Below, one piece after another: positions 33,287-42,087 of a DNA stretch of 64,000 nucleotides. A program made the translations under genes and the position numbers. The stretch's first letter is position 1. Each line of letters opens with the position of its first letter. The stretch is from positions 1,178,001 through 1,242,000 of the forward strand of contig NZ_CP043504.1 of the NCBI RefSeq assembly GCF_008365275.1, given 5' to 3'. The DNA is from Protaetiibacter larvae (GTDB lineage: Bacteria; Actinomycetota; Actinomycetes; Actinomycetales; Microbacteriaceae). The notes beneath the pieces were generated by a model that was given only the letters and a program-made list of their open reading frames with translations, did no database searches and had not been told where the DNA came from.

Positions 33287-33901
33287 ATGGCTCACGAGAT
33301 CATCGGCGAATGGGATGTCGCCCTGTCGCAGAAGGGCGAGTCGGTGCCCCTCGGGCGCCTCAGCTTCTTCGAGAAGGAGGGCAGGCTCGTGGTCGTCGAC
33401 AGCGATCCGGAGGTGGGCGGCTCACCGGCGGATGTCGAGTCCGACGGCGACACGCTTCGATTCGAGATCCTCGGCGCCGGGACATCCCGCGGCGCGACGC
33501 GGCACGTGTTCGAGGTGACCATGCGGGGGCATGCGAGCTTCACGGGCACCCGTCGCCGCGGGATGCTCGCCCGGGTGCCGGTGGCGGCTCAGCGGGTGAT
33601 CGACCCGCTCGACGCACTCGCCGGCAACCTCGCCGGCGCGAAGGCCAAAGCCGCCGAGGCCGCTGCGCGCGCCGCGCTCGCCGCGGCAGAGGCCGCTGCG
33701 GCGCAGGCGGAGGCCGAGGCGGCGGAGGCGATCGAGGCGGCGCGTCGTGCGGCGCAGAAGGCGGTCGCCGCGCGCGCCGCGGCCTCCACCCCGTCGGCGG
33801 CCACGCCCCTGGTGGTGCCCTCCGAGGTGCTCGCGATCATCCCGGCCCCCGCGCAGCCCGCGGCGGTCGATGCCCCGCCGGCGCCGGCCGGCGCCGCCTG
33901 A
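33287..33901 (+). CDS. Hypothetical protein with beta domain and Ala-rich helix
   Basis: Unrecognised 204-residue protein. Residues 1-95 are strand-rich (EIIGEWDVALSQKGESVPLG, FFEKEGRLVVVDSDPEVGG, GATRHVFEVTMRGHASFTGT) and resemble a small beta-barrel. Residues 105-165 form a long Ala-rich helix with regular Glu/Lys/Arg (AKAKAAEAAARAALAAAEAA), probably a coiled coil. The tail is Ala/Pro-rich and disordered. There is no signal peptide or membrane segment. ATG 33287 follows a GGGGGAGAGG ribosome-binding site. It ends 9 bases from the convergent CPBP gene. Confidence 0.65.
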   Translation: MAHEIIGEWDVALSQKGESVPLGRLSFFEKEGRLVVVDSDPEVGGSPADVESDGDTLRFEILGAGTSRGATRHVFEVTMRGHASFTGTRRRGMLARVPVAAQRVIDPLDALAGNLAGAKAKAAEAAARAALAAAEAAAAQAEAEAAEAIEAARRAAQKAVAARAAASTPSAATPLVVPSEVLAIIPAPAQPAAVDAPPAPAGAA

Positions 33902-33910
33902 ACCCGGTCG

Positions 33911-34660
33911 TCAGGCGGTCTTCGACCACACCTTGCCGACGACGAGCGGCAGCAGCACGAGGGCGCGGAGATCGATGATCGCGTGCAGCACGATCACGAG
34001 CACGATCGACCCCGACACCACGTAGACGCTCGCGAAGATGATGCCGAGCACGGTCGCCGTGATCACCCCGGTGAGCTTCTGGTACAGGTGCAGCGCCCCG
34101 AACACGAGGGTGGCGATGAGGAAGGCGAGCGGTCCGTTCGGGATGATCCCGAACAGCAGCGCCGGCATCCCGAGACGGAACAGCAGCTCCTCGAAGACGC
34201 CCGCCGAGATGCTGAGGCCCGCGCCGTAGGGCAGCTCCGCACGCGTGCGGGGGAGCAGGGCGCCGACGTCGCCGAGCGCCGGGATGTTGGACTCCTGCTG
34301 GCGGCTCATGAGCAGGATGGGCACGAGCAGCGCCGCGAGCAGCCCGATCCCGAGCCCGACCGCCAGCCCCGGACCGAAGTCGCTCTCGACGAAGGCGTGC
34401 CGGGCGCCGGCGATCGGCGGCCAGGCCTGCACGTCGGCGAGCACCCTCGGCACGAGCTCCCACGCGGCCAGCAGCACGGCGGCCGCGAGTCCGCCCATCA
34501 CGAGCACCGACTCGATGAGCCACTTGCGCAGCACCTTCTGGCGGGCCTCGGTGGCGCGCAGCCGCTTGAACTGGGCGTACTCGCGGCGTTCGCGGGTGGC
34601 CGCCCGCCAGACGAGCAGCACGACGACGACGAGCAGCAGGGCGAGCAGCTGGAGATCCAC
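33911..34660 (-). CDS. CPBP family intramembrane glutamic endopeptidase (second copy)
   Basis: Membrane protein of 249 residues. An N-terminal helix (MDLQLLALLLVVVVLLVW) is followed by a basic segment and about six more helices. Motifs are GVFEELLFRLGMPALLFG (EExxxR) near residue 157, ATLVFGALHLYQKLTG with the conserved His near 192, and VLHAIIDLRALV near 229. Same family as the gene at 8729 but clearly different in sequence. Substrate unknown. GTG start with CACAAT six bases upstream on the minus strand. Confidence 0.85.
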   Translation of the reverse strand: MDLQLLALLLVVVVLLVWRAATRERREYAQFKRLRATEARQKVLRKWLIESVLVMGGLAAAVLLAAWELVPRVLADVQAWPPIAGARHAFVESDFGPGLAVGLGIGLLAALLVPILLMSRQQESNIPALGDVGALLPRTRAELPYGAGLSISAGVFEELLFRLGMPALLFGIIPNGPLAFLIATLVFGALHLYQKLTGVITATVLGIIFASVYVVSGSIVLVIVLHAIIDLRALVLLPLVVGKVWSKTA

Positions 34661-34666
34661 GCCGTC

Positions 34667-34672
34667 ATTGTG
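34667..34672 (-). promoter_or_regulatory. Leaderless -10 (CACAAT) for the second CPBP gene
   Basis: On the minus strand CACAAT is followed by six bases and the GTG at 34660. Confidence 0.45.
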
Positions 34673-34725
34673 TCAGCCGGGTGGATCCGTCCGGCTCCTC
34701 CTCAGGGCGGACTCCTCGCGCGGGA

Positions 34726-36219
34726 ATGCGGACGGCGGTGATCGACTTGACTCAGATGATGACGAAGAGCGACGTGGGCCTGCGGTCCGAACGAGGTCCC
34801 ATCCTGCTGGCGGTCATGGTGGCGACCGGTGTCGTCGCGATCGACGCCACCATCATCGCGACCGCCGTGCCGGCGATCGTGGGCGACATCGGCGGCTTCG
34901 CGCAGTTCCCCTGGCTGTTCTCGATCTACCTGCTCACCCAGTCGGTGACCGTTCCGGTGTACGCGAAGCTCGCCGACACCCTGGGGCGCAAGCCCGTCAT
35001 CCTGTTCGGCATCGCGGTGTTCCTGCTCGGCTCGATCCTGTGCGGGGTGGCCTGGGACATGACGAGCCTCATCATCTTCCGCGCCCTGCAGGGCATCGGC
35101 GCGGGTGCCGTGCTGCCGATCACGATCACGATCGTGGGCGACATCTACACGCTCGAGGAGCGCGCCCGCACGCAAGGGTATGTGGCGAGCGTCTGGGGCA
35201 TCGCGGCGGTCGCCGGTCCCGCGCTCGGCGGCCTCTTCGCGCAGTGGGACTTCTGGCGCGGCATCTTCCTCGTGAACATCCCGCTGTGTCTTGTGGCGTT
35301 CTGGCTGCTGGCCCGCAACTACCACGAGAAGGTCGAGAAGCGGGAGCGCCGCATCGACTTCGCGGGCTCGGCGCTGCTCACGGCGGCGTTCACGCTGCTG
35401 CTGCTCGGGGTGCTCGAGGGGGGCGCCGGATGGGCGTGGGACTCGCCCATCTCGTTCGGCGTCTTCGGCGGCGGTCTCGCGCTCCTCGTGGTGTTCGTGC
35501 TCGTGGAGCGCCGGGCCGCGGAACCGGTGCTTCCGCTGTGGGTGCTGGGGAGGCCTCTGCTGCGGGCCACCGCGGTGGTCGGCCTGGCGGTCGGTGCGGC
35601 CCTGATCGGCCTCACCGCCTTCGTGCCCACCTATCTCGTGGTCGGCCTGCATGTGACCCCGCTCGTGGCGGGGCTCGCGCTCGCGACGCTGACGATCGGC
35701 TGGCCGATCGCCGCCGCACTCTCGGGCCGGCTGTATCTGCGCATCGGCTTCCGCTCCACCGCGCTCATCGGGGCGACGCTCGTGGTGCTCGGCACGGTGG
35801 TGCTCGCCCTGCTCGCCCCCGCGCCGTCGATCGCGACGGTGGCGATCGTGGGCTTCGTGATCGGGCTCGGCTTCGGCTTCGCCGCGGTGCCGACGCTGGT
35901 CGCCGCCCAGGCGAGTGTCGGCTGGGAGGAGCGCGGCGTCGTGACGGGCGCCAACATGTTCGCGCGTTCGATCGGGCAGTCGATCGGGGCGGCGGTGCTC
36001 GGCGCGGTCGCCAACGGGGTGATCGCGGCTCACGGCGGCAACGAGAACGATCCCGCGACGATCATCGCGGCATCCACGGCCGTCTTCGTCGGGGCGGCGA
36101 TCGTCGCCGTGCTGCTGTTCCTCGCGACGCTGCTCATGCCGCGCGAACGGCGGGCCGACGCGGCACCCGCCCCCGTGGAGCCCGCGCCCATCACCGGCCC
36201 GATCACCGGCTTGGGCTGA
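34726..36219 (+). CDS. MFS drug-efflux transporter, DHA2 (EmrB/QacA) type
   Basis: Proton-driven exporter of about 497 residues with fourteen helices. Helix 1 reads LLAVMVATGVVAIDATIIATAVPAIVGDIGG, with the conserved D-x-T-I-x-x-x-A-x-P of DHA2. The loop AKLADTLGRKPVILFGI near residue 84 is motif A, and WGIAAVAGPALGGLFAQWDFWRGIFLVNIP near 150 is the antiporter motif C region. Exports drugs or other hydrophobic compounds; substrate unknown. The start is uncertain: ATG 34726 is used, while GTG 34681 and ATG 34756 are also in frame and none has a strong ribosome-binding site. Confidence 0.88.
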   Translation: MRTAVIDLTQMMTKSDVGLRSERGPILLAVMVATGVVAIDATIIATAVPAIVGDIGGFAQFPWLFSIYLLTQSVTVPVYAKLADTLGRKPVILFGIAVFLLGSILCGVAWDMTSLIIFRALQGIGAGAVLPITITIVGDIYTLEERARTQGYVASVWGIAAVAGPALGGLFAQWDFWRGIFLVNIPLCLVAFWLLARNYHEKVEKRERRIDFAGSALLTAAFTLLLLGVLEGGAGWAWDSPISFGVFGGGLALLVVFVLVERRAAEPVLPLWVLGRPLLRATAVVGLAVGAALIGLTAFVPTYLVVGLHVTPLVAGLALATLTIGWPIAAALSGRLYLRIGFRSTALIGATLVVLGTVVLALLAPAPSIATVAIVGFVIGLGFGFAAVPTLVAAQASVGWEERGVVTGANMFARSIGQSIGAAVLGAVANGVIAAHGGNENDPATIIAASTAVFVGAAIVAVLLFLATLLMPRERRADAAPAPVEPAPITGPITGLG

Positions 36220-36226
36220 GTCGGGG

Positions 36227-36232
36227 CAGGAT
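36227..36232 (+). promoter_or_regulatory. Leaderless -10 (CAGGAT) for mazG
   Basis: CAGGAT, six bases, then ATG at 36239. It lies eight bases after the stop of the MFS gene. Confidence 0.5.
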
Positions 36233-36238
36233 GGGCGC

Positions 36239-36901
36239 ATGAGCGAGCCCGTCGTGCCCACCACCCCGCATCCGAAGCTCGAGGAGCTCGTGGCGGTGCT
36301 CGAGCACCTGCGCGCGCCCGGCGGCTGCGCCTGGGACCGCGAGCAGACGCACGCCTCGCTCGTGCAGTACCTCATCGAGGAGAGCTACGAGCTCGTCGAC
36401 GCGATCGAGGCGGGGGATGACGCGGAGCTCGTGGAGGAGCTCGGCGACGTGCTCTACCAGGTGATCTTCCACTCCGACATCGCGGCCGAGGAGGGGCGCT
36501 TCAGCCTCGAGGACGTCGCGGCGCACATGACCGCGAAGATGGTGGGGCGGCATCCGCACGTCTTCGGCGACGCGGTCGCCGACACCCCGGATGCCGTGAT
36601 GGCCCGCTGGGATGAGCTCAAGCGGGTCGAGAAGCCGGGCCGCTCGAGTGTGCTCGACGGCATTCCGCAGGGCATGCCCGCGCTCGCGCTCGCGGCGAAG
36701 CTCGTGGGGCGGGCCGAGAAGGTGGGCCTGGCCCCGGAGGCCGCTCCCGCGATCCCCGTCTCCGAGGCCGCCCTCGGCGACGAGCTGCTCGCGACGGTGG
36801 TGGCCGCGCGCGCCGCGGGCCTCGACGCCGAGCGCGCCCTCCGCGACGCCCTTCGCCGACTGCAGGACGACATCCGCGCCGCCGAGTCGTCCCCTCGCTG
36901 A
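36239..36901 (+). CDS. mazG: Nucleoside triphosphate pyrophosphohydrolase MazG
   Basis: Hydrolyses non-canonical or excess NTPs to NMP and pyrophosphate. The all-alpha MazG motif is intact: CAWDREQTHASLVQYLIEESYELVDAIEAGDDAELVEELGDVLYQVIFHS near residues 29-80, with EExxE and ExxD metal ligands. The second half (VLDGIPQGMPALALAAKLVGRAEKVGL) is also characteristic, although the C-terminal catalytic repeat is degenerate, as in other short actinobacterial forms. 220 residues is shorter than E. coli MazG (about 260). It converges with the CGNR gene across an inverted repeat. Confidence 0.93.
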   Translation: MSEPVVPTTPHPKLEELVAVLEHLRAPGGCAWDREQTHASLVQYLIEESYELVDAIEAGDDAELVEELGDVLYQVIFHSDIAAEEGRFSLEDVAAHMTAKMVGRHPHVFGDAVADTPDAVMARWDELKRVEKPGRSSVLDGIPQGMPALALAAKLVGRAEKVGLAPEAAPAIPVSEAALGDELLATVVAARAAGLDAERALRDALRRLQDDIRAAESSPR

Positions 36902-36904
36902 TCA

Positions 36905-36978
36905 TGGCGCGGCTGGAGCCGTGACCCGACGGCGGGGGAAACGCCTCCCGCCACGAGGTCGTAGCTCCAGCCGCGCCA
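36905..36978. repeat. Inverted repeat between mazG and the CGNR gene
   Basis: Perfect 15-bp arms 36905-36919 and 36964-36978 (TGGCGCGGCTGGAGC and its complement) are separated by 44 bases containing an inner GGCGGGG/CTCCCGCC hairpin. It probably terminates both convergent genes. Confidence 0.8.
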
Positions 36979-36989
36979 CGACTCCCGCG

Positions 36990-37538
36990 TCAGAGGTGGG
37001 TTCGGGCGCGGTAGGCGCGCACCGCCATGCGGTTGCCGCAGCGGGTGGAGCAGAAGCGGCGCGAACCGTTCTTCGAGAGGTCCACGAAGACGCCCGCGCA
37101 GTCGTCGGCCTCGCAGTCGCGCAGGCGGTCGAGGCGCCGGGCGCGCACGACGTCGGCGAGCGCCATCGCGGCTTCGACCAGGATGCGTTCGGCGAGCGGC
37201 GCGTCGGGCTCGGTCGCGTGGATGTGCCAGCCGACCCCGTCGTGGTCGACGACGCGCGGGGTGGCGTGCGCCTCGCTCAGCACGTGGTTGATCCAGCCGA
37301 CGACCTCGGCATCGTCGGCCCCCCACACCTCGCGGATGCGGGTGCGCGCCGCCTGCACCTCGGCGAGTTCGCGAGCGTCGCCGTCGCGGCGCCCGGAGTA
37401 CAGCCAGCGGTCGAGCAGGGTCACGAGCTCCGGGGTCGTGAGCAGCTCGTCCCTGCCGCTCTCGGAGGCGGTCGGCACGGTGTCGGCGAGCGCGACCATG
37501 AACTCGAGCGCGAGCTCCGTGTCATGAGTGAAAAGCAT
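36990..37538 (-). CDS. CGNR zinc-finger (ABATE domain) regulator
   Basis: Protein of 182 residues. The N-terminal ABATE-type domain starts LFTHDTELALEFMVALADTVP. The C-terminus carries the CGNR zinc finger: RLRDCEADDCAGVFVDLSKNGSRRFCSTRCGNRMAVRAYRAR near residues 138-179, with both Cys pairs and the CGNR signature present. These proteins are presumed stress-related transcription regulators. AGGAG lies at good spacing before the ATG at 37538. It is divergent from an EamA exporter 77 bases away, the likely target. Confidence 0.9.
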   Translation of the reverse strand: MLFTHDTELALEFMVALADTVPTASESGRDELLTTPELVTLLDRWLYSGRRDGDARELAEVQAARTRIREVWGADDAEVVGWINHVLSEAHATPRVVDHDGVGWHIHATEPDAPLAERILVEAAMALADVVRARRLDRLRDCEADDCAGVFVDLSKNGSRRFCSTRCGNRMAVRAYRARTHL

Positions 37539-37615
37539 TTGACTCCTGACGGATGCGCCGACTAGCGTCACGACTGAACTCAATTTAGCCCATGACACGC
37601 GGATGAGGGGAAGCC

Positions 37616-38632
37616 ATGAGCGCACGAGGCACGGCCGCGCGCCGCGGCATCCTGGGCGTCACCCTCGGCCTCGCCGCCGCCCTCGCCTTCGGTGCGGGCG
37701 GCACCGTGATCAAACCGCTGTTCTCCGACGGCTGGACCCCCGGCGCCGCGGTGCTCGCCCGCGTCACGATCGCGGCACTCGTGCTCGCCATCCCCGCCCT
37801 GCTCGCCATCCGCGGACGCCTCGGCGTGCTCTGGCGCGCCCGCCGCACGCTCCTGCTCTACGGAGTGCTGGCCGTCGCCGGCACCCAGCTCGCCTTCTAC
37901 GCCTCGCTCGAGCGCATCCCGGTGGGCGTCGCGCTGCTCATCGAGTACCTCGCGCCCGTCGCGCTGCTGCTGCTCGCCTGGGTGCGCACCCGCCGGACCC
38001 CGCACCGCGTCGTGCTCCTCGGCGCGGGGCTGTCGGTGGTCGGCCTCGTGCTCGTCATCGGCCCGTCGGGATCGGGGGCGCTCGACCCATGGGGACTCGC
38101 GCTCGCGGTCATCGCGATGGTCGGCGTCGCCTTCTACTACGTGCTCGGCGCCCGGGTGGATGAGGACATCCCGCCCGTCACCCTCGCCTGGAGCGGCTTC
38201 GTGATCGGCGCGGTCGTGCTCGCCGCCGCGGGTGCCGTGGGGGTGCTGCCCCTGCGCGCGAGCTTCGGCGACGTCGGCTTCTTCGGCGGGCAGGCGCCCT
38301 GGTGGGTGCCGTTGCTGCTCGTCGGCGTCGTCGCGACGGCCTTCGCCTACGTCGCCGGGATCACCGCGATCTCGTTCCTCGGCACGCGGGTCGCGAGCTT
38401 CCTCGGGCTGTCGGAGGTCATCTTCGCCGGTGTCATCGGCTGGATCGTGCTGGGCGAGGAGTTCGGACCGGTGGCCCTCGGCGGCGCGGCGCTCATCCTG
38501 GGCGGCATCGTGCTCGTGCGGCTCCAGCCGCAGGATTCCGCCCCGCTGCCCGAACCCGTCCCCGTGCCCGAACCCGTCCCCGTGCTCGATCCCGTCCCCG
38601 CGGTGGATACCGGCGTCACGCCGCGGCCCTAG
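37616..38632 (+). CDS. EamA/DMT family exporter
   Basis: Drug/metabolite-type membrane protein of 338 residues with ten helices in two EamA repeats. The first runs from GVTLGLAAALAFGAGGTVIKPLF to GVLAVAGTQLAFYASLERIPVGVALLIEYLAPVALLL; the second ends VAGITAISFLGTRVASFLGLSEVIFAGVIGWIVLGEE. The C-terminus contains Pro/Val repeats (PVPEPVPVLDPVPAV). Probably exports an amino acid or metabolite. GAGGGGAAG precedes the ATG. Its TAG stop overlaps the stop of the convergent permease gene in a shared CTAG. Confidence 0.88.
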   Translation: MSARGTAARRGILGVTLGLAAALAFGAGGTVIKPLFSDGWTPGAAVLARVTIAALVLAIPALLAIRGRLGVLWRARRTLLLYGVLAVAGTQLAFYASLERIPVGVALLIEYLAPVALLLLAWVRTRRTPHRVVLLGAGLSVVGLVLVIGPSGSGALDPWGLALAVIAMVGVAFYYVLGARVDEDIPPVTLAWSGFVIGAVVLAAAGAVGVLPLRASFGDVGFFGGQAPWWVPLLLVGVVATAFAYVAGITAISFLGTRVASFLGLSEVIFAGVIGWIVLGEEFGPVALGGAALILGGIVLVRLQPQDSAPLPEPVPVPEPVPVLDPVPAVDTGVTPRP

Positions 38633-39693
38633 GCGACCCGGCTCCCCGCCGCGAGCCGCCTCGACGGCGCGTGAGTGCGTCGGATCGCACCGGCCACGAG
38701 GGCGGCCGCGAGCAGCACGTGCAGTCCCAGACCCACCGCCCAGCTCGGCACGGTCTTCGCCAGGATCTCCGCCGGCGTCGTGTAGTCGCCACCCTCGTAG
38801 TACATCGCGCACTCGTCGTAGCCCTCGCTCGGCGTCGGCGGCAACTGCACCTGTCGTACCCCGACCTTGATGCTGCCGAACAGATCCTCCGGGTAGCCGT
38901 CTCGCGAGAGGTGAGCGGGGGCTGCATCCGCGAGGATCACGTACGGGTTCGCGGCCAGCAGCCACCACACGCGGTCGAAGCGCGGGATCGTGTACTCGTA
39001 GCTCTCGGCATGGCACTCCGGATCGACCGGGAGCCCGGTCTCGGGATCGACCTCGCCCGAGCCGTCCCAGTCCATGACCTGGTTGACCACGGTCACCTTC
39101 TCCTGCATCAGGAGCCCGCCGAGCGAGAAGGCGATGAGCGTGCCGATCGAGAGCGCCGCGACCACGAGGTACGTCACCACGACCGAGAACAGCGGACGGC
39201 GGATGAGCCCCGAGAGCCCCACGCCGATCGCCGACACGATCGCGAGCTCCGCCGCGAGCACGACGATCGACACGATCGCCGTATCGGGGGATGCCCCGCC
39301 GAGGGCGAGCGCGAACAGCAGGAACGGCAGCGCCGCCCCGAGGAAGGCGAGTGCCGTGATCCAGGCGGCGAGCAGCTTGCCGATCACGAGCTGCCCCGTC
39401 GTGACGAGCGTCACCTGGGTGGTGGCGAGGGTGCCGTTGTCGCGATCCCCGTTGATGGCGTTGCCGCTCAGCGCGGGCGTCACGAGCGTGCCGAGCAGCA
39501 GCACGAAGTACACGATGAGCGAGTACAGCACCGCGCCCGGTGCGTCGGAGTTCGAGGTCGCGATGGTCGTGAGCACCGTCACGATGAGCACGATGAAGGC
39601 GAACACGCCGAGCAGCACGTACCAGGCCGCCCCGCGCACGCGCTGGCGCAGTTCGATCGAGGAGATCGTCCACATTCCGCTGAACCAGTTCAT
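38629..39693 (-). CDS. ABC-2 type transporter permease
   Basis: Membrane component of 354 residues with about six helices. The start MWTISSIELRQRVRGAAWYVLLGVFAFIV and the region LSGNAINGDRDNGTLATTQVTLVTTGQLVIGKLLAAWI (the RDxGT coupling element) are typical of NosY/ABC-2 permeases. A large outside loop of about 110 residues near 210-320 contains two Cys (DPECHAESYEY, YDECAMYYEGG). Works with the ATPase encoded just upstream, with an ATGA overlap. Substrate unknown. The shared CTAG with the EamA gene leaves no room for a terminator. Confidence 0.85.
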   Translation of the reverse strand: MNWFSGMWTISSIELRQRVRGAAWYVLLGVFAFIVLIVTVLTTIATSNSDAPGAVLYSLIVYFVLLLGTLVTPALSGNAINGDRDNGTLATTQVTLVTTGQLVIGKLLAAWITALAFLGAALPFLLFALALGGASPDTAIVSIVVLAAELAIVSAIGVGLSGLIRRPLFSVVVTYLVVAALSIGTLIAFSLGGLLMQEKVTVVNQVMDWDGSGEVDPETGLPVDPECHAESYEYTIPRFDRVWWLLAANPYVILADAAPAHLSRDGYPEDLFGSIKVGVRQVQLPPTPSEGYDECAMYYEGGDYTTPAEILAKTVPSWAVGLGLHVLLAAALVAGAIRRTHAPSRRLAAGSRVA

Positions 39694-40646
39694 CGCGCCG
39701 CCTCCCCGGGGTTGAGATCGAGGAAGGTGTGCTCCAGATCCCCCACCGATGGGGCGAACGAGCTCACCGGCACCCCCGCCTTCACGAGCGCCGCGAGCAG
39801 CTCCGCCGCGCGGTCCTCGCCCGCGAGCGGCACCACGAAACCCTGGGGTTCGCGCACGATCGACGCGGCGTCGATCCCGGAGGCGATGAGCTCCCGGTAG
39901 AGGCCCGAGGCATCGAGCGCCCGGATGCGCCACCCGCGCTCGGTGCGCTTGGCGGCCTCCACGCGGTCCTCGCTGACGGAGGAGCCCGCCTCGAGGAACA
40001 CGGCGCGGTCCGCCAGCTCGTCGAGCTCGGCGAGCACGTGGCTCGAGACGATGATCGTGCGGCCCTCGGCGGCGAGGCGCTTGAGCAGCACGCGCAACGC
40101 GATCCGGGCGCCGGGATCGAGACCGGATGCGGGTTCGTCGAGCAGCAGAACGCGCGGGTCGTGCACGAGCGCGCGGGCGAGGCTCAGTCGCTGCTTCTGC
40201 CCGCGGGAGAGCACCTTGGTGGCCTGGTTCGCGAGCGGGGCGAGGTCGGCGAGCGCGATGAGCTCCTCGGCGCGGATGGATGCCGCGGCCCGCGAGAGAC
40301 CGTAGAGGCGCCCGGTCAGCTCGAGGCTCGCGCGCACGCTGAGCGCCGACCACGAGCCGAGCACGTCGGGCATCCAGCCGAGGAGGCCGCGCACCGCGCG
40401 GCTCTGCGCGACCGGGTCGTAGTCGCCGATCCGGATGGTGCCGCGGTCGGGCACGAGGAGCGTCGCCAGCATGAGCAGCAGGGTGGTCTTGCCCGAGCCG
40501 TTGGGGCCCACGAGGCCCGTCACCTGCCCGGGAAAGGCTTCGAAGCTCACGGAGCGCACGGCGTGCACCGCGCCGAAGGAGCGCGCGACGTCGTCGACGA
40601 CGACGCCCACCTCGCTCGGCGGAGCCGCAGTCTGAGAGGTACTCAT
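39690..40646 (-). CDS. ABC transporter ATP-binding protein
   Basis: ATPase of 318 residues energising the ABC-2 permease encoded downstream. Walker A is GLVGPNGSGKTTLLLML near residues 41-57, the signature LSRGQKQRLSLARAL near 143 (R in place of the usual second G), and Walker B DPRVLLLDEPASGLD near 161. The last 90 residues form a substrate-side C-terminal domain. ATG 40646 has TAGTCT seven bases upstream on the minus strand. It is divergent from hisS. Confidence 0.92.
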   Translation of the reverse strand: MSTSQTAAPPSEVGVVVDDVARSFGAVHAVRSVSFEAFPGQVTGLVGPNGSGKTTLLLMLATLLVPDRGTIRIGDYDPVAQSRAVRGLLGWMPDVLGSWSALSVRASLELTGRLYGLSRAAASIRAEELIALADLAPLANQATKVLSRGQKQRLSLARALVHDPRVLLLDEPASGLDPGARIALRVLLKRLAAEGRTIIVSSHVLAELDELADRAVFLEAGSSVSEDRVEAAKRTERGWRIRALDASGLYRELIASGIDAASIVREPQGFVVPLAGEDRAAELLAALVKAGVPVSSFAPSVGDLEHTFLDLNPGEAAR

Positions 40647-40653
40647 GCGGCCG

Positions 40654-40659
40654 AGACTA
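40654..40659 (-). promoter_or_regulatory. Leaderless -10 (TAGTCT) for the ABC operon
   Basis: On the minus strand TAGTCT is followed by seven bases and the ATG at 40646. Confidence 0.5.
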
Positions 40660-40737
40660 GGCCCCGGATGCGTCGGTCGGCATCCGCCGGGCGGATGACC
40701 CGCGATCCGCCGCGGCAGCCTCGCCCGCGGCACCTGA

Positions 40738-40743
40738 CAGAAT
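40738..40743 (+). promoter_or_regulatory. Leaderless -10 (CAGAAT) for hisS
   Basis: CAGAAT, six bases, then GTG at 40750. Confidence 0.55.
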
Positions 40744-40749
40744 CGACAG

Positions 40750-42039
40750 GTGGCAACGCAGGTGAACCCTCCCCGTGGCATGCGGGACTTCCTTCCCGCC
40801 GAGAAGGCGCGCCGCGAGCGCATCCTCGACGTCATCCGGGAGTCGTACCGCGCGCACGGCTTCGACGAGATCGAGACCCCCGTCGTGGAGGACTCCGAGC
40901 GCCTGCACTCCGGCCTCGGCGGCGACAACGAGAAGCTCGCCTTCGGGGTGCTCAAGCGCGGACTCACGCGCGAGGAGCTGCAGGCCGCCGAGGAGCCCCT
41001 CGACCTCGCCGACCTCGGACTGCGCTTCGACCTCACCGTGCCGCTCGCCCGCTTCTACGCCACCCACCGCGCGGAGCTGCCGAACGTGTTCCGCAGCATC
41101 CAGGTGGCGCCCGTGTGGCGTGCCGAGCGCCCGCAGAAGGGTCGCTACCGGCAGTTCGTGCAGTGCGACATCGACATCATCGGCGAACCCGGCATCCAGG
41201 CGGAGGGCGAGCTCATCGTCGCCACCCTCGCCACGATCGACGCGCTCGGCCTCGCCGACGCGAGCATCCGCATCAACGACCGGCGCCTTCTGGTCGGCAT
41301 GCTCGCGGGCTTCGGCTTCCCCGTCGAGGAGCACGACGCGACCCTCATCACGATCGACAAACTCGACAAGCTGGGCCCCGACGGGGTGATCGCCGAGCTC
41401 GCCGAGCGCGGGGCGGATGCGGATGCCGTGGCCGCGTTCCGCGCCTTCTTGGTGCGCCCGCAGACGCTCGAGTTCCTGCCTTACGGGGAGCGCGCCATCC
41501 GCAAGGCGCTGCCGGCCGGGGCGGACGACGCGGTCGTCGCCGACCTCGTGGCGATCGGTGAGGCGGTCGCCGCGGCGCGCGGGCAGCAGGATGCGCCGCT
41601 CGTGTTCGACCCCTTCCTCGTGCGCGGCATGGGCTACTACACGGGCCCGATCTTCGAGGTCGCGCACCCCAGCGTGCCGTACTCGCTCGGGGGCGGCGGA
41701 CGCTACGACGGCATGATCGGGCGCTTCCTCGGCGCCGAGGTGCCGGCCGCCGGCTTCTCGCTGGGCTTCGAGAGGCTGGTCGACCTCGTCGAGCCGCCCG
41801 CCGCGGCGGGGGGTGCGGCGGTCGCGCTCGTGCACGACGAGGGGGTGCCGCTCGCGACGCTCCTCGCCCTGCAGTCGGGGCTTGTCGCGCGCGGTGACCG
41901 CGCCCGGCTCGTGCGGCGCGCCAAGAACACCAAGCTGCAGCTGGAGAACCTCGCCGGCCAGGGCTTCACCTCGTTCGCGTTCGTCGGCACCGCTGCATCC
42001 GCCGACGTCGACGCCCTGGAGCTGCGCCCCCTCGACTGA
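40750..42039 (+). CDS. hisS: Histidyl-tRNA synthetase
   Basis: Class II synthetase charging tRNA-His. Motif 1 lies near the start (RGMRDFLPAEKARRERILDVI). Motif 2 is FRSIQVAPVWRAERPQKGRYRQFVQCDIDIIG near residues 115-146, HisA-type LVRGMGYYTGPIFEV is near 292, and motif 3 is SLGGGGRYDGMIGRFLG near 312-328 with AGFSLGFERL. The C-terminal anticodon domain covers the last 90 residues. 429 residues is normal. GTG start, leaderless. Confidence 0.97.
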   Translation: MATQVNPPRGMRDFLPAEKARRERILDVIRESYRAHGFDEIETPVVEDSERLHSGLGGDNEKLAFGVLKRGLTREELQAAEEPLDLADLGLRFDLTVPLARFYATHRAELPNVFRSIQVAPVWRAERPQKGRYRQFVQCDIDIIGEPGIQAEGELIVATLATIDALGLADASIRINDRRLLVGMLAGFGFPVEEHDATLITIDKLDKLGPDGVIAELAERGADADAVAAFRAFLVRPQTLEFLPYGERAIRKALPAGADDAVVADLVAIGEAVAAARGQQDAPLVFDPFLVRGMGYYTGPIFEVAHPSVPYSLGGGGRYDGMIGRFLGAEVPAAGFSLGFERLVDLVEPPAAAGGAAVALVHDEGVPLATLLALQSGLVARGDRARLVRRAKNTKLQLENLAGQGFTSFAFVGTAASADVDALELRPLD

Positions 42040-42087
42040 GGCGGCCCCGCGTGGCCGGCCGGCATCCGTCCCCCTCGCCCCGCTGTG

